From assembly GCA_903896545.1 (NCBI GenBank), contig CAITYF010000159.1:1-64000 (forward strand): a stretch of 64,000 nucleotides of DNA, given 5' to 3'. The notes beneath the pieces are model-generated. The model saw only the letters and a list, made by a program, of their open reading frames with translations, did not search any database and had not been told where the DNA came from. The DNA comes from an uncultured Myxococcales bacterium (GTDB taxonomy: Bacteria > Myxococcota_A > UBA9042). This document shows, piece by piece, positions 41,431 to 49,922 of the stretch; the first letter of the stretch is position 1, and every line of letters begins with the position of its first letter. The position numbers and the translations under genes are program-made.

Positions 41431-42602
41431 TTCACGTTTTGAGCGCAGCGGAAGCCGACGAACACCAACGGATCGTCCTGCGGGCCCTTGGCCAGCACGC
41501 GCGCGTCCGAACGGCCAAAGCAGTTCGCAACCAGATCCGAGTTCAAGCCGGACGCGGATGCGCTGATGTACGCGCCGCCGCGAATGATGCGCTTGGTCCC
41601 CAAGTTCTTGCCGGTGAACGACTTGTCCAGCACCGCATCCTTGGGATAGCGGGGGCAGATGGGCGTGAATTTTGGGGCCTGGGGAGCGTAGCAGTCTTCC
41701 CAAGTTGCGGTCGGATCGGTGGGCATGCTCATCGCGCCGCACAGGCAGGTGGAGCAGACCGAGCAGGCAGTGCCTGTCCCGGCGAGGCAGGTGACACAGT
41801 CGTCGCAGGTCCACTTCTTCGACAGATCTCCGGTCCAATCGCACGTCGCGCTGATCGGCTTGGCGCTGGGGCTCGACTTGGCTTCGTCCGCGTCGCTCGC
41901 CGTCCATTCCATGACGTTGCCGGCGAGGTCGTACACCGACGTGCCGCCGAACGAGACTTTGTCGTCCACAGACGTCGTCACCGCGCGCACGTCCGCGTTG
42001 TTGCCTTTGCACGCGCCGATCGCGACGTTCTTGTCGCAGCCCGACGGAATCTTGACGCTCGGACCCTTTTCATCGGGCAAGAACGGGTAAAGCCGCTTCT
42101 CGTCGCGTGTCTTGGCTGCGCCGCCCGCGACGAGCTCCCATTCAAACTCGGTCGGCAAGCGCTTGCCGCGGAATTCGCAGTACTCACGCGCCTGGTTTTG
42201 CGTCACGTACACGACTGGGTAGTTGGCGTACTTGCTGTTCGCCGTCCCGCTGAGCGTCATGTAGTAGTCTTGCACGTTGTTCGGACCGTTGTACGCGGCC
42301 GGCTCCGAGCAAACCTCCATTTCCACGCAGTACTGGTACTGCTCGACGGTCACTTCGTGGACGTCGATGGCGAACGGCTTGACCTTGACCATCACTTCAG
42401 GCGAACCCAAGTCCTTGAACTTGGCGTTGTTGATCGTGCAGGCCTTGTCGCCCATGCCAAACAGGTACGTGAGCTGGTTATCATCGCTCAACGTCGCCAT
42501 CGGCGTGTCGTCGGGCGGCGCCCGGCCGGTTGCACAGGCGGCAAGCGCCACGGAACCCAGCAAAGTCAGGATCTTCAGCATGTCGCGCGCGTTCATCTTC
42601 AT
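41427..42602 (-). CDS. SUMF1/FGE-like lipoprotein with Cys-rich insertion
   Basis: This 391-residue lipoprotein (GSVALAAC) has the formylglycine-generating-enzyme-like fold: KPFAIDVHEVTVEQYQYCV, FRGKRLPTEFEWELVAGG, VYDLAGNVMEWTAS, RIIRGGAYIS and VFVGFRCA. In myxobacteria such proteins are often non-catalytic binding domains. About residues 255-290 carry a Cys-rich insertion (CDDCVTCLAGTGTACSVCST) not typical of the family, which could bind metal or a cofactor. It overlaps the PEGA gene stop (ATGA) and the Trm112-like gene (GTGA), so the three form an operon. Confidence 0.85.
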   Translation of the reverse strand: MKMNARDMLKILTLLGSVALAACATGRAPPDDTPMATLSDDNQLTYLFGMGDKACTINNAKFKDLGSPEVMVKVKPFAIDVHEVTVEQYQYCVEMEVCSEPAAYNGPNNVQDYYMTLSGTANSKYANYPVVYVTQNQAREYCEFRGKRLPTEFEWELVAGGAAKTRDEKRLYPFLPDEKGPSVKIPSGCDKNVAIGACKGNNADVRAVTTSVDDKVSFGGTSVYDLAGNVMEWTASDADEAKSSPSAKPISATCDWTGDLSKKWTCDDCVTCLAGTGTACSVCSTCLCGAMSMPTDPTATWEDCYAPQAPKFTPICPRYPKDAVLDKSFTGKNLGTKRIIRGGAYISASASGLNSDLVANCFGRSDARVLAKGPQDDPLVFVGFRCAQNVK

Positions 42603-43831
42603 GGCGTCGACTCCGGTGGCGGCAGCGGCTTCTCTTCGACGCCGTCGTCAAAGGAGGTGCCGGGCACCAAGTCTTCGGAGTTCATGCCGGATCGGGTCCA
42701 ATCCCAGATGATGAGGCCCAAGCCCAGACCGACGGCGGCGCCACCGGAGTAGTAGCCGTAGTTCTGCAGCTTTTCACGCTGTAGAAACAACGGTGAGCCG
42801 GCGTACTCCTTGTCCGCGAAGGTCTTGGCGACGTAGCCACCGCCAATCGCCAGACCACCGAGAATAATCAGCGGCCAACCCGTGAAGGACCGCCACGACG
42901 CCGGTGGACCGTGCGACGGCGTCAGGTTCAGCCGAACCGTCGTCAGCTTGTCCTCAGACAGCGTCACTTGCTGATCGGCCGTGTTGTAACCCACGCGCGT
43001 CAGCGTCACCTGGTGCGCGCCGGGTTGCATCGGCAACACGCCGTTATACGGCGTCACGGCCACGACTTTACCGTCGACCGCGACCTGCGCGCCTTTGACG
43101 TTGCTCCAAATCGCGATGCCCGACCGGGTCTGCTTGATCTTCATGGCGATCGCCAGATTCAGCTTGCCAGACTGTGGCACCTGCAGTTCCGCGCGGTGGT
43201 CGACGTGGTTGGTCAACTGCACCGTCATTTGGTACGTGCCGGGCTTCATGTGGGTCGTCACCGGCGTCGAACCGATCAGCGCCCCTTTCTCCGTGCCGCC
43301 TTCCGCCAGCAGCCCGTCCGTCGCGCCCAAGTACACCTGCGCGCCCGGAGGCACCGAGTTGATCGTCACTTCCGGCAGCGCCTCAAACGCGCGCTGCTTG
43401 AAGTCGCGCATGAGGTTCTTCACGTCCGCCGCATTCTGCGGATCCGCGCCAGCGTTCTGCGCCTTGTACGCGTCCAGGTACTTCTCCAGATACTTGATTG
43501 CGCCGTCGTACTCCGCCAGTTTCTCTTTGGCGCGCGCGATGTTGTACAGGTAAGCCGGCTTTGTCGTCAGCGCAAACGCCTTCTCAAAAAGCGGGATTGC
43601 GTCGGCGTAGCGTCCGGCGCGATAGGCGTCACGGCCTTCCTCCGCCACTTTTTCACCAGCGGCAATGGCGGCTTCATCGACGGCAGGCTTGGCGGCTTCT
43701 GCCGGTGTGGCTGCTTCGGTGGCTTGTGCGCGCGCGGTCGCAGCGCCCAGGAGCACCGCAAGGGTGGCACACAGCGGCGCGGCGCCTGAGAGCAGGCGAG
43801 CAAGCGTACGGTGAGGGTGGTGGATGTGCAT
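42599..43831 (-). CDS. TPR and PEGA-domain secreted protein
   Basis: About 410 residues from the ATG at 43831; the longer start at 43882 is less likely because the signal peptide (APLCATLAVLLGAATARA) would be far inside. After the signal come TPR hairpins (YRAGRYADAIPLFEKAFALT, IKYLEKYLDAYKAQNAGADP), then two PEGA domains (VTINSVPPGAQVYLG, GVLPMQPGAHQVTLTRVGYN), then two hydrophobic stretches (WPLIILGGLAIGGGYVAK, GGAAVGLGLGLIIWDW). This TPR-PEGA-TM arrangement is frequent in Myxococcota and thought to be an envelope scaffold. Confidence 0.85.
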   Translation of the reverse strand: MHIHHPHRTLARLLSGAAPLCATLAVLLGAATARAQATEAATPAEAAKPAVDEAAIAAGEKVAEEGRDAYRAGRYADAIPLFEKAFALTTKPAYLYNIARAKEKLAEYDGAIKYLEKYLDAYKAQNAGADPQNAADVKNLMRDFKQRAFEALPEVTINSVPPGAQVYLGATDGLLAEGGTEKGALIGSTPVTTHMKPGTYQMTVQLTNHVDHRAELQVPQSGKLNLAIAMKIKQTRSGIAIWSNVKGAQVAVDGKVVAVTPYNGVLPMQPGAHQVTLTRVGYNTADQQVTLSEDKLTTVRLNLTPSHGPPASWRSFTGWPLIILGGLAIGGGYVAKTFADKEYAGSPLFLQREKLQNYGYYSGGAAVGLGLGLIIWDWTRSGMNSEDLVPGTSFDDGVEEKPLPPPESTP

Positions 43832-43939
43832 CGACAAGTGACGTTCCTGGACTTGCAAAGCGAACTTGAAGCGGAATCCCAAGCGACCGGCTGACTGCGC
43901 TCACGATACCACGGAGGCCAGCCTGCTGCAAACGCAGGG

Positions 43940-44422
43940 CTATCGGCCTACGGTTGTGGCGACGATGATGAGCTTGTCGCCGAGCTGAAGCACGTCCAAC
44001 GTCCGCCCGCCGGGAGCGACCGCGCGCACGGTCGCGTTCATTCCGGGCATCTCGACGCGATGGCGCACCCGCTGCGCTTTGTCGGGTGAAAGCCCTAGAA
44101 ACTGAATGACAAGCTCACCGTTCGGGAGGCGCAGCGTGCCACGCGTACCAGTCGTGAGGTTCTGTGACTCTGTCTTGATGAGCGTAAAACGCGCGTAATC
44201 ACGGTGTAAAGACCGCAGTTCCCGTTCCAGATCCGCCAACTTCGGGTCCACGGAAGGCGTGCCCTTCGTCGCCTCGATCACCCGCACTTGGAAGCTTGCG
44301 CGCTCGACCACCTGCGTGGGCACCTGCGGCGCTTGCGCGTGCGCCTCGGCGGTCACCGCCAAGAGGACGAGCGCTGGAACCATCGCGCGCTTTGCCAGCG
44401 TCTGCCACATCTTGCCGATCAT
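43940..44422 (-). CDS. Secreted protein of unknown function
   Basis: This 160-residue protein has a signal peptide (VPALVLLAVTAEAHA) and a mature part with heptad-like DPKLADLERELRSLHRDYA followed by a beta-rich segment. I do not recognise the family. It overlaps the anti-sigma gene stop as ATGA and so is the third gene of a sigma/anti-sigma operon; a role in sensing or as a target of that pair is possible. Confidence 0.75.
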   Translation of the reverse strand: MIGKMWQTLAKRAMVPALVLLAVTAEAHAQAPQVPTQVVERASFQVRVIEATKGTPSVDPKLADLERELRSLHRDYARFTLIKTESQNLTTGTRGTLRLPNGELVIQFLGLSPDKAQRVRHRVEMPGMNATVRAVAPGGRTLDVLQLGDKLIIVATTVGR

Positions 44423-45054
44423 CCTTCGCCTCCCGCGCCTTGGGCTGCGTTGTTGTCCTGAAAATGCCAGATGATGGTCGAGCCGCCTTGCTCATGCGGG
44501 GGATCCACCATCACGCCGCCGGACTCGATGTCCATTTCTTCAATGATGACGGACGGATCGTCGCTGTTGGCCTGCGTGTTTGTGCCGGGCACCGCGGCCA
44601 TCTCCGCCTGTTTTTCGCCTTGCGGTTGCTCAACGACCGGACCTGCCTTGACCACCATGAACACGACTGCAGCCGCCGCCATACCCATCGCGAATCCGAC
44701 CTTGCCGAGTCCCAGACTCTGAATCCACGCCACGAGGCCGCGACCTTCGGGCGTTGCGGTGACCGGATGCAGCGCCTCGTCGTCGGGCAGCTTGCGCATA
44801 ATCTGACCCGGCAGCAGCGTCAGATCCGTCCGCGCCCACTTCGCTTGCCCCGGGGCGATTGCGTTCACCGCGATCTCGCGCAGCAGCTCACGCCCGACCT
44901 GGAGATCCTGCCAGATCGCCCGCGCCGCCGCTGATTCCGCCAGCAACGCCTGCGCGTCACCCAGTCGCGCCGCCGGGAGCTCGCCATCGGCGTGCAGCAT
45001 CAGCAACTCAAAGTCCTCGTCCCGCAGCGTCATTTTTTCCAAAGTCTCGCTCAT
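44419..45054 (-). CDS. Membrane anti-sigma factor
   Basis: About 211 residues. The N-terminal cytoplasmic part (LRDEDFELLMLHADGELPAA) resembles anti-sigma domains but lacks the HxxxCxxC zinc ligands. One membrane segment follows (VGFAMGMAAAAVVFMVVKAG), then a periplasmic acidic tail. I prefer the ATG at 45054, with GAGG upstream, over the GTG at 45066 that directly follows the sigma stop. Position immediately after an ECF sigma gene is the main evidence. Confidence 0.8.
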   Translation of the reverse strand: MSETLEKMTLRDEDFELLMLHADGELPAARLGDAQALLAESAAARAIWQDLQVGRELLREIAVNAIAPGQAKWARTDLTLLPGQIMRKLPDDEALHPVTATPEGRGLVAWIQSLGLGKVGFAMGMAAAAVVFMVVKAGPVVEQPQGEKQAEMAAVPGTNTQANSDDPSVIIEEMDIESGGVMVDPPHEQGGSTIIWHFQDNNAAQGAGGEG

Positions 45055-45066
45055 CTTGGACCTCAC

Positions 45067-45666
45067 TCAGTCGCGGTAGTCCGCCAGTTCCGCCTGCAGT
45101 TTCTTGCGGGCGTAGAACAGTCGACTCATCACAGTCCCCTTGGGAATGCCCATTTCGTCGGCGATCTCCTGATACGAATACCCATGCACGTCGCAGAGCA
45201 GCACCGCTTGGCGCATGTTCTCCGGCAGCGTTTCCAGCGCCTTGTTCAAACGGTCAGACAGTTCGTGGCGCGCGTGCTCCTGCAGCGGTGACGCGCGACC
45301 GAACGTGCTGACGCTGGGCAGATCGCCCTCCGAGAGTTGGTCGGACGTCACGCGTTCGTCCAATTCCTCCGCGCGGCGCACTTTGCGACGGCGGATGCGA
45401 TCGATGCAGCCGTTTGCGGCAATGCGGAACAGCCAGGCGCGAAAATTCGTGTCGGCCTGATACAGCTCGCGCCGGGTCCATGCTTTCAGGAACGTGTCCT
45501 GAACGATGTCCATGGCTTCCGCCTCATCCCGCAGGTGCGTCATGCACACGTTGAAGATTGGCCGCGTGTAAAGCTCGACCAATTGCCTGAACGCGACGCG
45601 GTCACCTGCCATCGCCGCGCGAACGACCTGTTCAGGAACCACATGTTGCTCGCGTGGTTCTGTCAC
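45067..45666 (-). CDS. ECF RNA polymerase sigma factor (RpoE-like)
   Basis: This 199-residue protein has region 2 (AFRQLVELYTRPIFNVCMTH, DEAEAMDIVQDTFLKAW, FRAWLFRIAANGCIDRIRRR) and region 4 (ALETLPENMRQAVLLCDVHG, YSYQEIADEMGIPKGTVMSR). It is followed directly by the anti-sigma gene, the usual regulatory pair of the RpoE-like group. Targets may include the downstream secreted, PEGA and SUMF1-like genes. Confidence 0.95.
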   Translation of the reverse strand: MTEPREQHVVPEQVVRAAMAGDRVAFRQLVELYTRPIFNVCMTHLRDEAEAMDIVQDTFLKAWTRRELYQADTNFRAWLFRIAANGCIDRIRRRKVRRAEELDERVTSDQLSEGDLPSVSTFGRASPLQEHARHELSDRLNKALETLPENMRQAVLLCDVHGYSYQEIADEMGIPKGTVMSRLFYARKKLQAELADYRD

Positions 45667-45724
45667 GTGTGCACCGGCTCCCAGCAGATCAACGCGCGAG
45701 GCGCGGGATGATTCATAAGAATGT

Positions 45725-46978
45725 TCATACCAACTCGGCTAGAAGCAAAGCGGGCTGTTCCAAGTAGGTTTTGACCGATTGCACGAACGCCGCGCCGACG
45801 TGGCCGTCGATCAAGCGGTGGTCAAAACTGCAGGACATGTACATGCGGTCGCGGATGACGATTTGGCCGTCGATTACCGCCGGGCGCTTCTCGCACTTGT
45901 GCAAGCCGAGGATCGCCGATTCCGGGTAGTTGATGATCGGCGTGGCGAACATGCCGCCCAATTTGCCGAGGCTGGTGATCGTGAACGTGGAGCCTGACAT
46001 CTCCTCACCCGGCAACGTGCTGGTCCGCGCGCCTTCACCGACGTGGCGGATCTCGTCGATCAGGTGGCGAATCGACTTCGTGTCCGCGTCGCGCACGACT
46101 GGAACCACGAGGCCGGCGTCGGTCGCTGCCGCAACGCCGATGTGGTAGCGCTTCTTGAGCACGATCTCCCCCGCAGCTTCATCGATCTGCGCGTTGAGGT
46201 AGGCGAATTCCGGCTTCTGCAGGGACAACACCACCGCTTTGACGACAAACGGCAGGAACGTCGACTTCAGGCCGTTCTGCGCCAGCGCGTTCTGGATCTC
46301 GATGATCGCCGTGAAGTCGACTTCATCGACGTAGGTGAAGTGCGCTGCGTGATCCTTGGATTCGCGCATCTTGGCGTAGATCTTGCGGCGCAAGCCTTTC
46401 AACTTGATGCGTTCTTCATCGGCACCACGCGCAATCGACGTGGCAGCAACCGCTTTGGCCGCCGCGGCAGCGGGCTTGGCGGCAGGCGCACCGGCGATGT
46501 GCTGGGCAAGCGCTTCGACGTCGGACTTGGTCACGCGCCCGTGTTCGCCCGATCCGGGCACGGCTTGCAGATCCACGCCGAGATCGCGCGCCAATTTGCG
46601 CGTCGCAGGCGCAGCACGTACGCGCTCACCGGGCTCGCGCGCCGGCACCGCAGCCACTGCGGCTGCCACGGCGACAGGCGCCGGGGCTGCGACAAGAGGC
46701 GCAACGGGCGCAGCCGTCGCCGACGCTGCTTTGGCGGCGCCACTTTCCTCAATCGTCACGACGATCGCGCCGACGGGCACCATGTCGCCTTCCGCAAAAT
46801 GCCGCTTCACGATCGTGCCTTTGCGCGGCGATGGAATCACCGCCGAGACCTTGTCGGTCAGCACTTCAAAAAGCGGCGTGTCTTCGGTCACGGCTTGACC
46901 GACGTCGACCAGCCACTTGGTCAACTCGCCTTCGACGACGCCTTCGCCGATGTCCGGCAACTTGAATTCGAACGCCAT
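45725..46978 (-). CDS. 2-oxoacid dehydrogenase E2, dihydrolipoamide acyltransferase
   Basis: This 417-residue protein has one lipoyl domain (lipoyl Lys K43 in EVLTDKVSAVIPS), an Ala/Pro linker, an E3-binding domain (about 120-155, RAAPATRKLARDLGVDLQAV) and a catalytic acyltransferase domain with CSFDHRLIDG (H387, D391). It transfers the acyl group to CoA in a pyruvate or branched-chain 2-oxoacid dehydrogenase complex; a single lipoyl domain plus the DIGEGVVEGEL start fits the branched-chain type. It starts 10 bp after the E1beta gene. Confidence 0.93.
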   Translation of the reverse strand: MAFEFKLPDIGEGVVEGELTKWLVDVGQAVTEDTPLFEVLTDKVSAVIPSPRKGTIVKRHFAEGDMVPVGAIVVTIEESGAAKAASATAAPVAPLVAAPAPVAVAAAVAAVPAREPGERVRAAPATRKLARDLGVDLQAVPGSGEHGRVTKSDVEALAQHIAGAPAAKPAAAAAKAVAATSIARGADEERIKLKGLRRKIYAKMRESKDHAAHFTYVDEVDFTAIIEIQNALAQNGLKSTFLPFVVKAVVLSLQKPEFAYLNAQIDEAAGEIVLKKRYHIGVAAATDAGLVVPVVRDADTKSIRHLIDEIRHVGEGARTSTLPGEEMSGSTFTITSLGKLGGMFATPIINYPESAILGLHKCEKRPAVIDGQIVIRDRMYMSCSFDHRLIDGHVGAAFVQSVKTYLEQPALLLAELV

Positions 46979-46988
46979 GGTCTCTCTC

Positions 46989-48008
46989 CTAGCGGTACGT
47001 TGCGGTCTTGCGTAGCGCGGTCAAAACGCGCTGCGGATCAGGCATATACAGGTGGTCCAGCGCGTAGGGGAACGGCGTGTCCCAACCCGTGACGCGCGCG
47101 ATTGGCGCTTCCAGCCAATCAAAGCACTCTTCTTGCACCGCCGTGACGAGTTCCGCGGCAAAACCGCAGGTCCGCGGCGCCTCGTTGGCCACGACGACGC
47201 GGCCGGTGCGCTTGCCCGACTCTGCCAACAGCTCCAGATCATAAGGAACGATCGTGCGCAGGTCGATCAACTCGACGTCGATCCCCTCCGCCGCTGCCAG
47301 TTCCGCCGCCTTTTCGCACGTGTGGACCATCGCGCCGTAGGTGATGAGCGACACCGCCGTACCGTTTCCGCGCAACGGGCGCACGATGCTGCCTTTGCCG
47401 ATGGGCACGCGGTACTCGTCCGTCGGCACTTCCCCCATCGGATGCGCGCTCCAGTTTGTGCCGTGATCGGGCCCGCGGTAGACGCGCTTGGGCTCAAAAA
47501 CGATGACCGGGTCTTCGCTGTCGATGGCCGAAAGCAAGAGGCCTTTGGCGTCATATGGATTGGACGGCGCGACGCAGACCAAGCCGGCGTGGTGGGCAAA
47601 AACCGATTCTGGTGACTGGCTGTGGTAGTGGCCGCCGCGAATGCCGCCGCCAAAAGGCGTGCGAATCACCATCGGGCAGGGGAACTCGCCGCCGGAGCGG
47701 TAGCGGTACTTCGCCAATTCATTGACGATCTGGTCGTACGCCGGGAAGATGAAGTCGCTGAACTGAATTTCCGCGACCGGCTTCAGGCCGTAGATCGCCA
47801 TGCCGATCGCCGTACCGATGATTCCGCCCTCAGCCAGCGGTGTGTCGATGACGCGGTCGTCGCCAAATTCCGCTTGAAGGCCAACGGTCGCGCGAAAGAC
47901 GCCGCCAAACTTGCCGACATCTTCGCCCAAGACCACGATCTTGGGGTCGCGGCGCATCGCCAAGGACAGGGCGTCGTTGACGGCCTGAATGATGTTCATC
48001 GTTGCCAT
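46989..48008 (-). CDS. 2-oxoacid dehydrogenase E1 beta subunit
   Basis: About 339 residues from the ATG at 48008 (or 47999). Characteristic segments are NIIQAVNDALSLAMRRDPKI, VLGEDVGKFGGVFRAT, DTPLAEGGIIGTAIGMA, FPAYDQIVNELAKYRYRSGG and the C-terminal VVVANEAPRTCGFAAEL. With E1alpha it forms the thiamine-diphosphate decarboxylase of pyruvate or branched-chain 2-oxoacid complexes. The E1alpha gene, normally just upstream, is not here; the gene upstream is the divergent speE, so E1alpha must be encoded elsewhere. Confidence 0.93.
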   Translation of the reverse strand: MATMNIIQAVNDALSLAMRRDPKIVVLGEDVGKFGGVFRATVGLQAEFGDDRVIDTPLAEGGIIGTAIGMAIYGLKPVAEIQFSDFIFPAYDQIVNELAKYRYRSGGEFPCPMVIRTPFGGGIRGGHYHSQSPESVFAHHAGLVCVAPSNPYDAKGLLLSAIDSEDPVIVFEPKRVYRGPDHGTNWSAHPMGEVPTDEYRVPIGKGSIVRPLRGNGTAVSLITYGAMVHTCEKAAELAAAEGIDVELIDLRTIVPYDLELLAESGKRTGRVVVANEAPRTCGFAAELVTAVQEECFDWLEAPIARVTGWDTPFPYALDHLYMPDPQRVLTALRKTATYR

Positions 48009-48260
48009 GCTACGTCCACAGGCGCGCCCGAACGGCGGCGGCAAGAAGGTAACACGGCGGCGCTCCGAGTGTCACCAGTCCGGATGCGGACTCGCGTCGC
48101 GCCGGGGTCATCGTCAAAACGTCACAATCCTGCCGCACAACACCCACACGTGAAAGTCATTCTGCCGCGCGCTGGACGGCCCAGCTTGTCATCCGACCCT
48201 CCCCGCGCTACACCGCTGACGCGTCTTGGCCTTGCCCCAATGACCCAACGGAGACCTCGG

Positions 48261-49172
48261 ATGACGGATACGCCTCGTTACTTTGACCCTTGGACCAAGC
48301 ACACGCACCTGACGTTCACGGTCAAGCAGGTCTACGAGTCGTTTGCCACGCCGTATCAAACGATTGACGTGTTTGAAGCCGAGGATTTTGGCACGGTGCT
48401 CGCCCTCGGCGGCGTGACCAACGTGACGGATCGCGACGAGTCGGGCTACCACGAGATGCTCGCGCACGTGCCGCTGCTGGCGCATCCGAATCCCAAGCGC
48501 GTGCTGATTATCGGCGGCGGCGACGGCGGAACGCTGCGTGAAGTGCTGCGTCATCCGGAAGTCGAGCGCGCAGTGCTGGTGGACATTGACGGCGAAGTGA
48601 TCCGCGTGGCGCGTCAGTATTTTCCGCATCTGGCGGTCGCGCTGGACGATCCGCGCGCCGAGGTCATCGTGGGTGACGGCCTTGCCTACGTGGAAGTTGC
48701 GGCGGCGCAGGGCGCCCACTTCGACGTGATTCTTGTCGATTCGACCGATCCGGTGGACGCCGCGGTCGAGCTCTTCACCGAGACGTTCTACCGGCACTGC
48801 GCCGCGCTTCTGGGCGAACACGGGATTCTCGTGCCGCAGAGCGACTCACCGACGTTCTACCTGAGCCGCGTGACCGATGTGTACCGCAAGCTGTCCGATA
48901 TTTTCCGCAACACGTCGCTGTACTTGGGCCAAGTGACGGCCTATCCCGGCGGCGTGTGGGCCTATACGGCGGCGAGCCAGACCATCGACGTGAAGCTGAA
49001 CGTTCAGCGCAACGACCGCGTGGCGCGACTGGAACCTCAGCTGCGTTACGCCAACGGTGCCTTTATCCAAGCCGCATTCGCGTTGCCGACCTACGTGCAG
49101 CGCGCTTTGGACGGTGAGACCGGTCTGAATTTGCCCTCCCTGGGCGATGATCCGACCGAATTTGGTGTGTGA
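48261..49172 (+). CDS. speE: Spermidine synthase (polyamine aminopropyltransferase)
   Basis: About 303 residues from the ATG at 48261 (GGAGACC upstream); the track frame begins 213 codons earlier in non-coding shadow. Motifs are LTFTVKQVYESFATPYQTID, the dcSAM loop VLIIGGGDGGTLREVLRH, VLVDIDGEVI and the gatekeeper stretch ILVDSTDPVD. It transfers an aminopropyl group from decarboxylated SAM to putrescine. No speD or speA is adjacent. A response-regulator gene follows after 30 bp. Confidence 0.93.
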   Translation: MTDTPRYFDPWTKHTHLTFTVKQVYESFATPYQTIDVFEAEDFGTVLALGGVTNVTDRDESGYHEMLAHVPLLAHPNPKRVLIIGGGDGGTLREVLRHPEVERAVLVDIDGEVIRVARQYFPHLAVALDDPRAEVIVGDGLAYVEVAAAQGAHFDVILVDSTDPVDAAVELFTETFYRHCAALLGEHGILVPQSDSPTFYLSRVTDVYRKLSDIFRNTSLYLGQVTAYPGGVWAYTAASQTIDVKLNVQRNDRVARLEPQLRYANGAFIQAAFALPTYVQRALDGETGLNLPSLGDDPTEFGV

Positions 49173-49202
49173 CCGGCCAAGCGCCGGCGACGGAGAGAAT
49201 CC

Positions 49203-49922
49203 ATGTCTGCGCGCATCCTGATCATCGAAGATGAAGCCGATCTGGCCCGCACAGTCGCGTGGGCCTTGGGTCGCGAAGGGTTTGTCGTTGGCCAAGCGTT
49301 GACCGGCAAACAGGGGCTGGAACGTTTGGAAGACGAGCCGCCGTACGACCTCGTCCTGCTGGACTTGATGCTTCCGGATCTGTCTGGCACGGAGGTTTGC
49401 CGGCAAATTCGCATGAACCCACGGACCCGCGACACGCTGGTCTTGATGCTGACTGCGCGCGGCGAAGAGATTGACCGCGTCGTTGGCTTTGAGGTCGGTG
49501 CGGACGACTATGTGGTCAAGCCGTTTTCCACGCGCGAGCTGGCGCTGCGGATTCGCGCGCTGTTGCGACGTACGCAGGCGGCTCCGGCGGAAGGTGGCAT
49601 TCTGATTGGTGGTCCGGTGCGTCTGGACGTGGACGGGCATCGCTGCTGGGTGGGCGCCGAAGCGATCGCGCTCACCGCGATGGAAGTGAAGCTTCTGGCG
49701 CGACTGATGGCGCGTCGCGGTCGCGTGCAAACCCGTGCGATGCTGCTCGACGGCGTCTGGGGGCGTGAGTCGGACGTGAACGAGCGGACGGTGGACGCGC
49801 ACGTCAAACGGCTCCGAGAAAAATTGGGCGCGGGTCAGGCGCATCTGGAAACCGTTCGCGGCGTCGGCTATCGTTTCAGCGATGAGCCCGTCGAGCCCGA
49901 CGAGGGTGAAGGCATTCCGTGA
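49203..49922 (+). CDS. OmpR/PhoB-family response regulator
   Basis: This 239-residue protein has a receiver domain (acidic E9/D10, phospho-acceptor D54 in LLDLMLPD, T84, K106) and a C-terminal winged helix (ERTVDAHVKRLREKLG, ETVRGVGYRF). GGAGAG lies upstream of its ATG. The kinase gene overlaps its stop as GTGA. PhoB is a reasonable guess from similarity and from the PhoR-like kinase, but other PhoB-class regulators look alike. Confidence 0.93.
   Translation: MSARILIIEDEADLARTVAWALGREGFVVGQALTGKQGLERLEDEPPYDLVLLDLMLPDLSGTEVCRQIRMNPRTRDTLVLMLTARGEEIDRVVGFEVGADDYVVKPFSTRELALRIRALLRRTQAAPAEGGILIGGPVRLDVDGHRCWVGAEAIALTAMEVKLLARLMARRGRVQTRAMLLDGVWGRESDVNERTVDAHVKRLREKLGAGQAHLETVRGVGYRFSDEPVEPDEGEGIP

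Noticed and set aside
45708-45716. ATGATTCAT palindrome upstream of the ECF sigma gene
   Set aside because: Nine bases with one central base is too short to separate from chance in the absence of a second copy.
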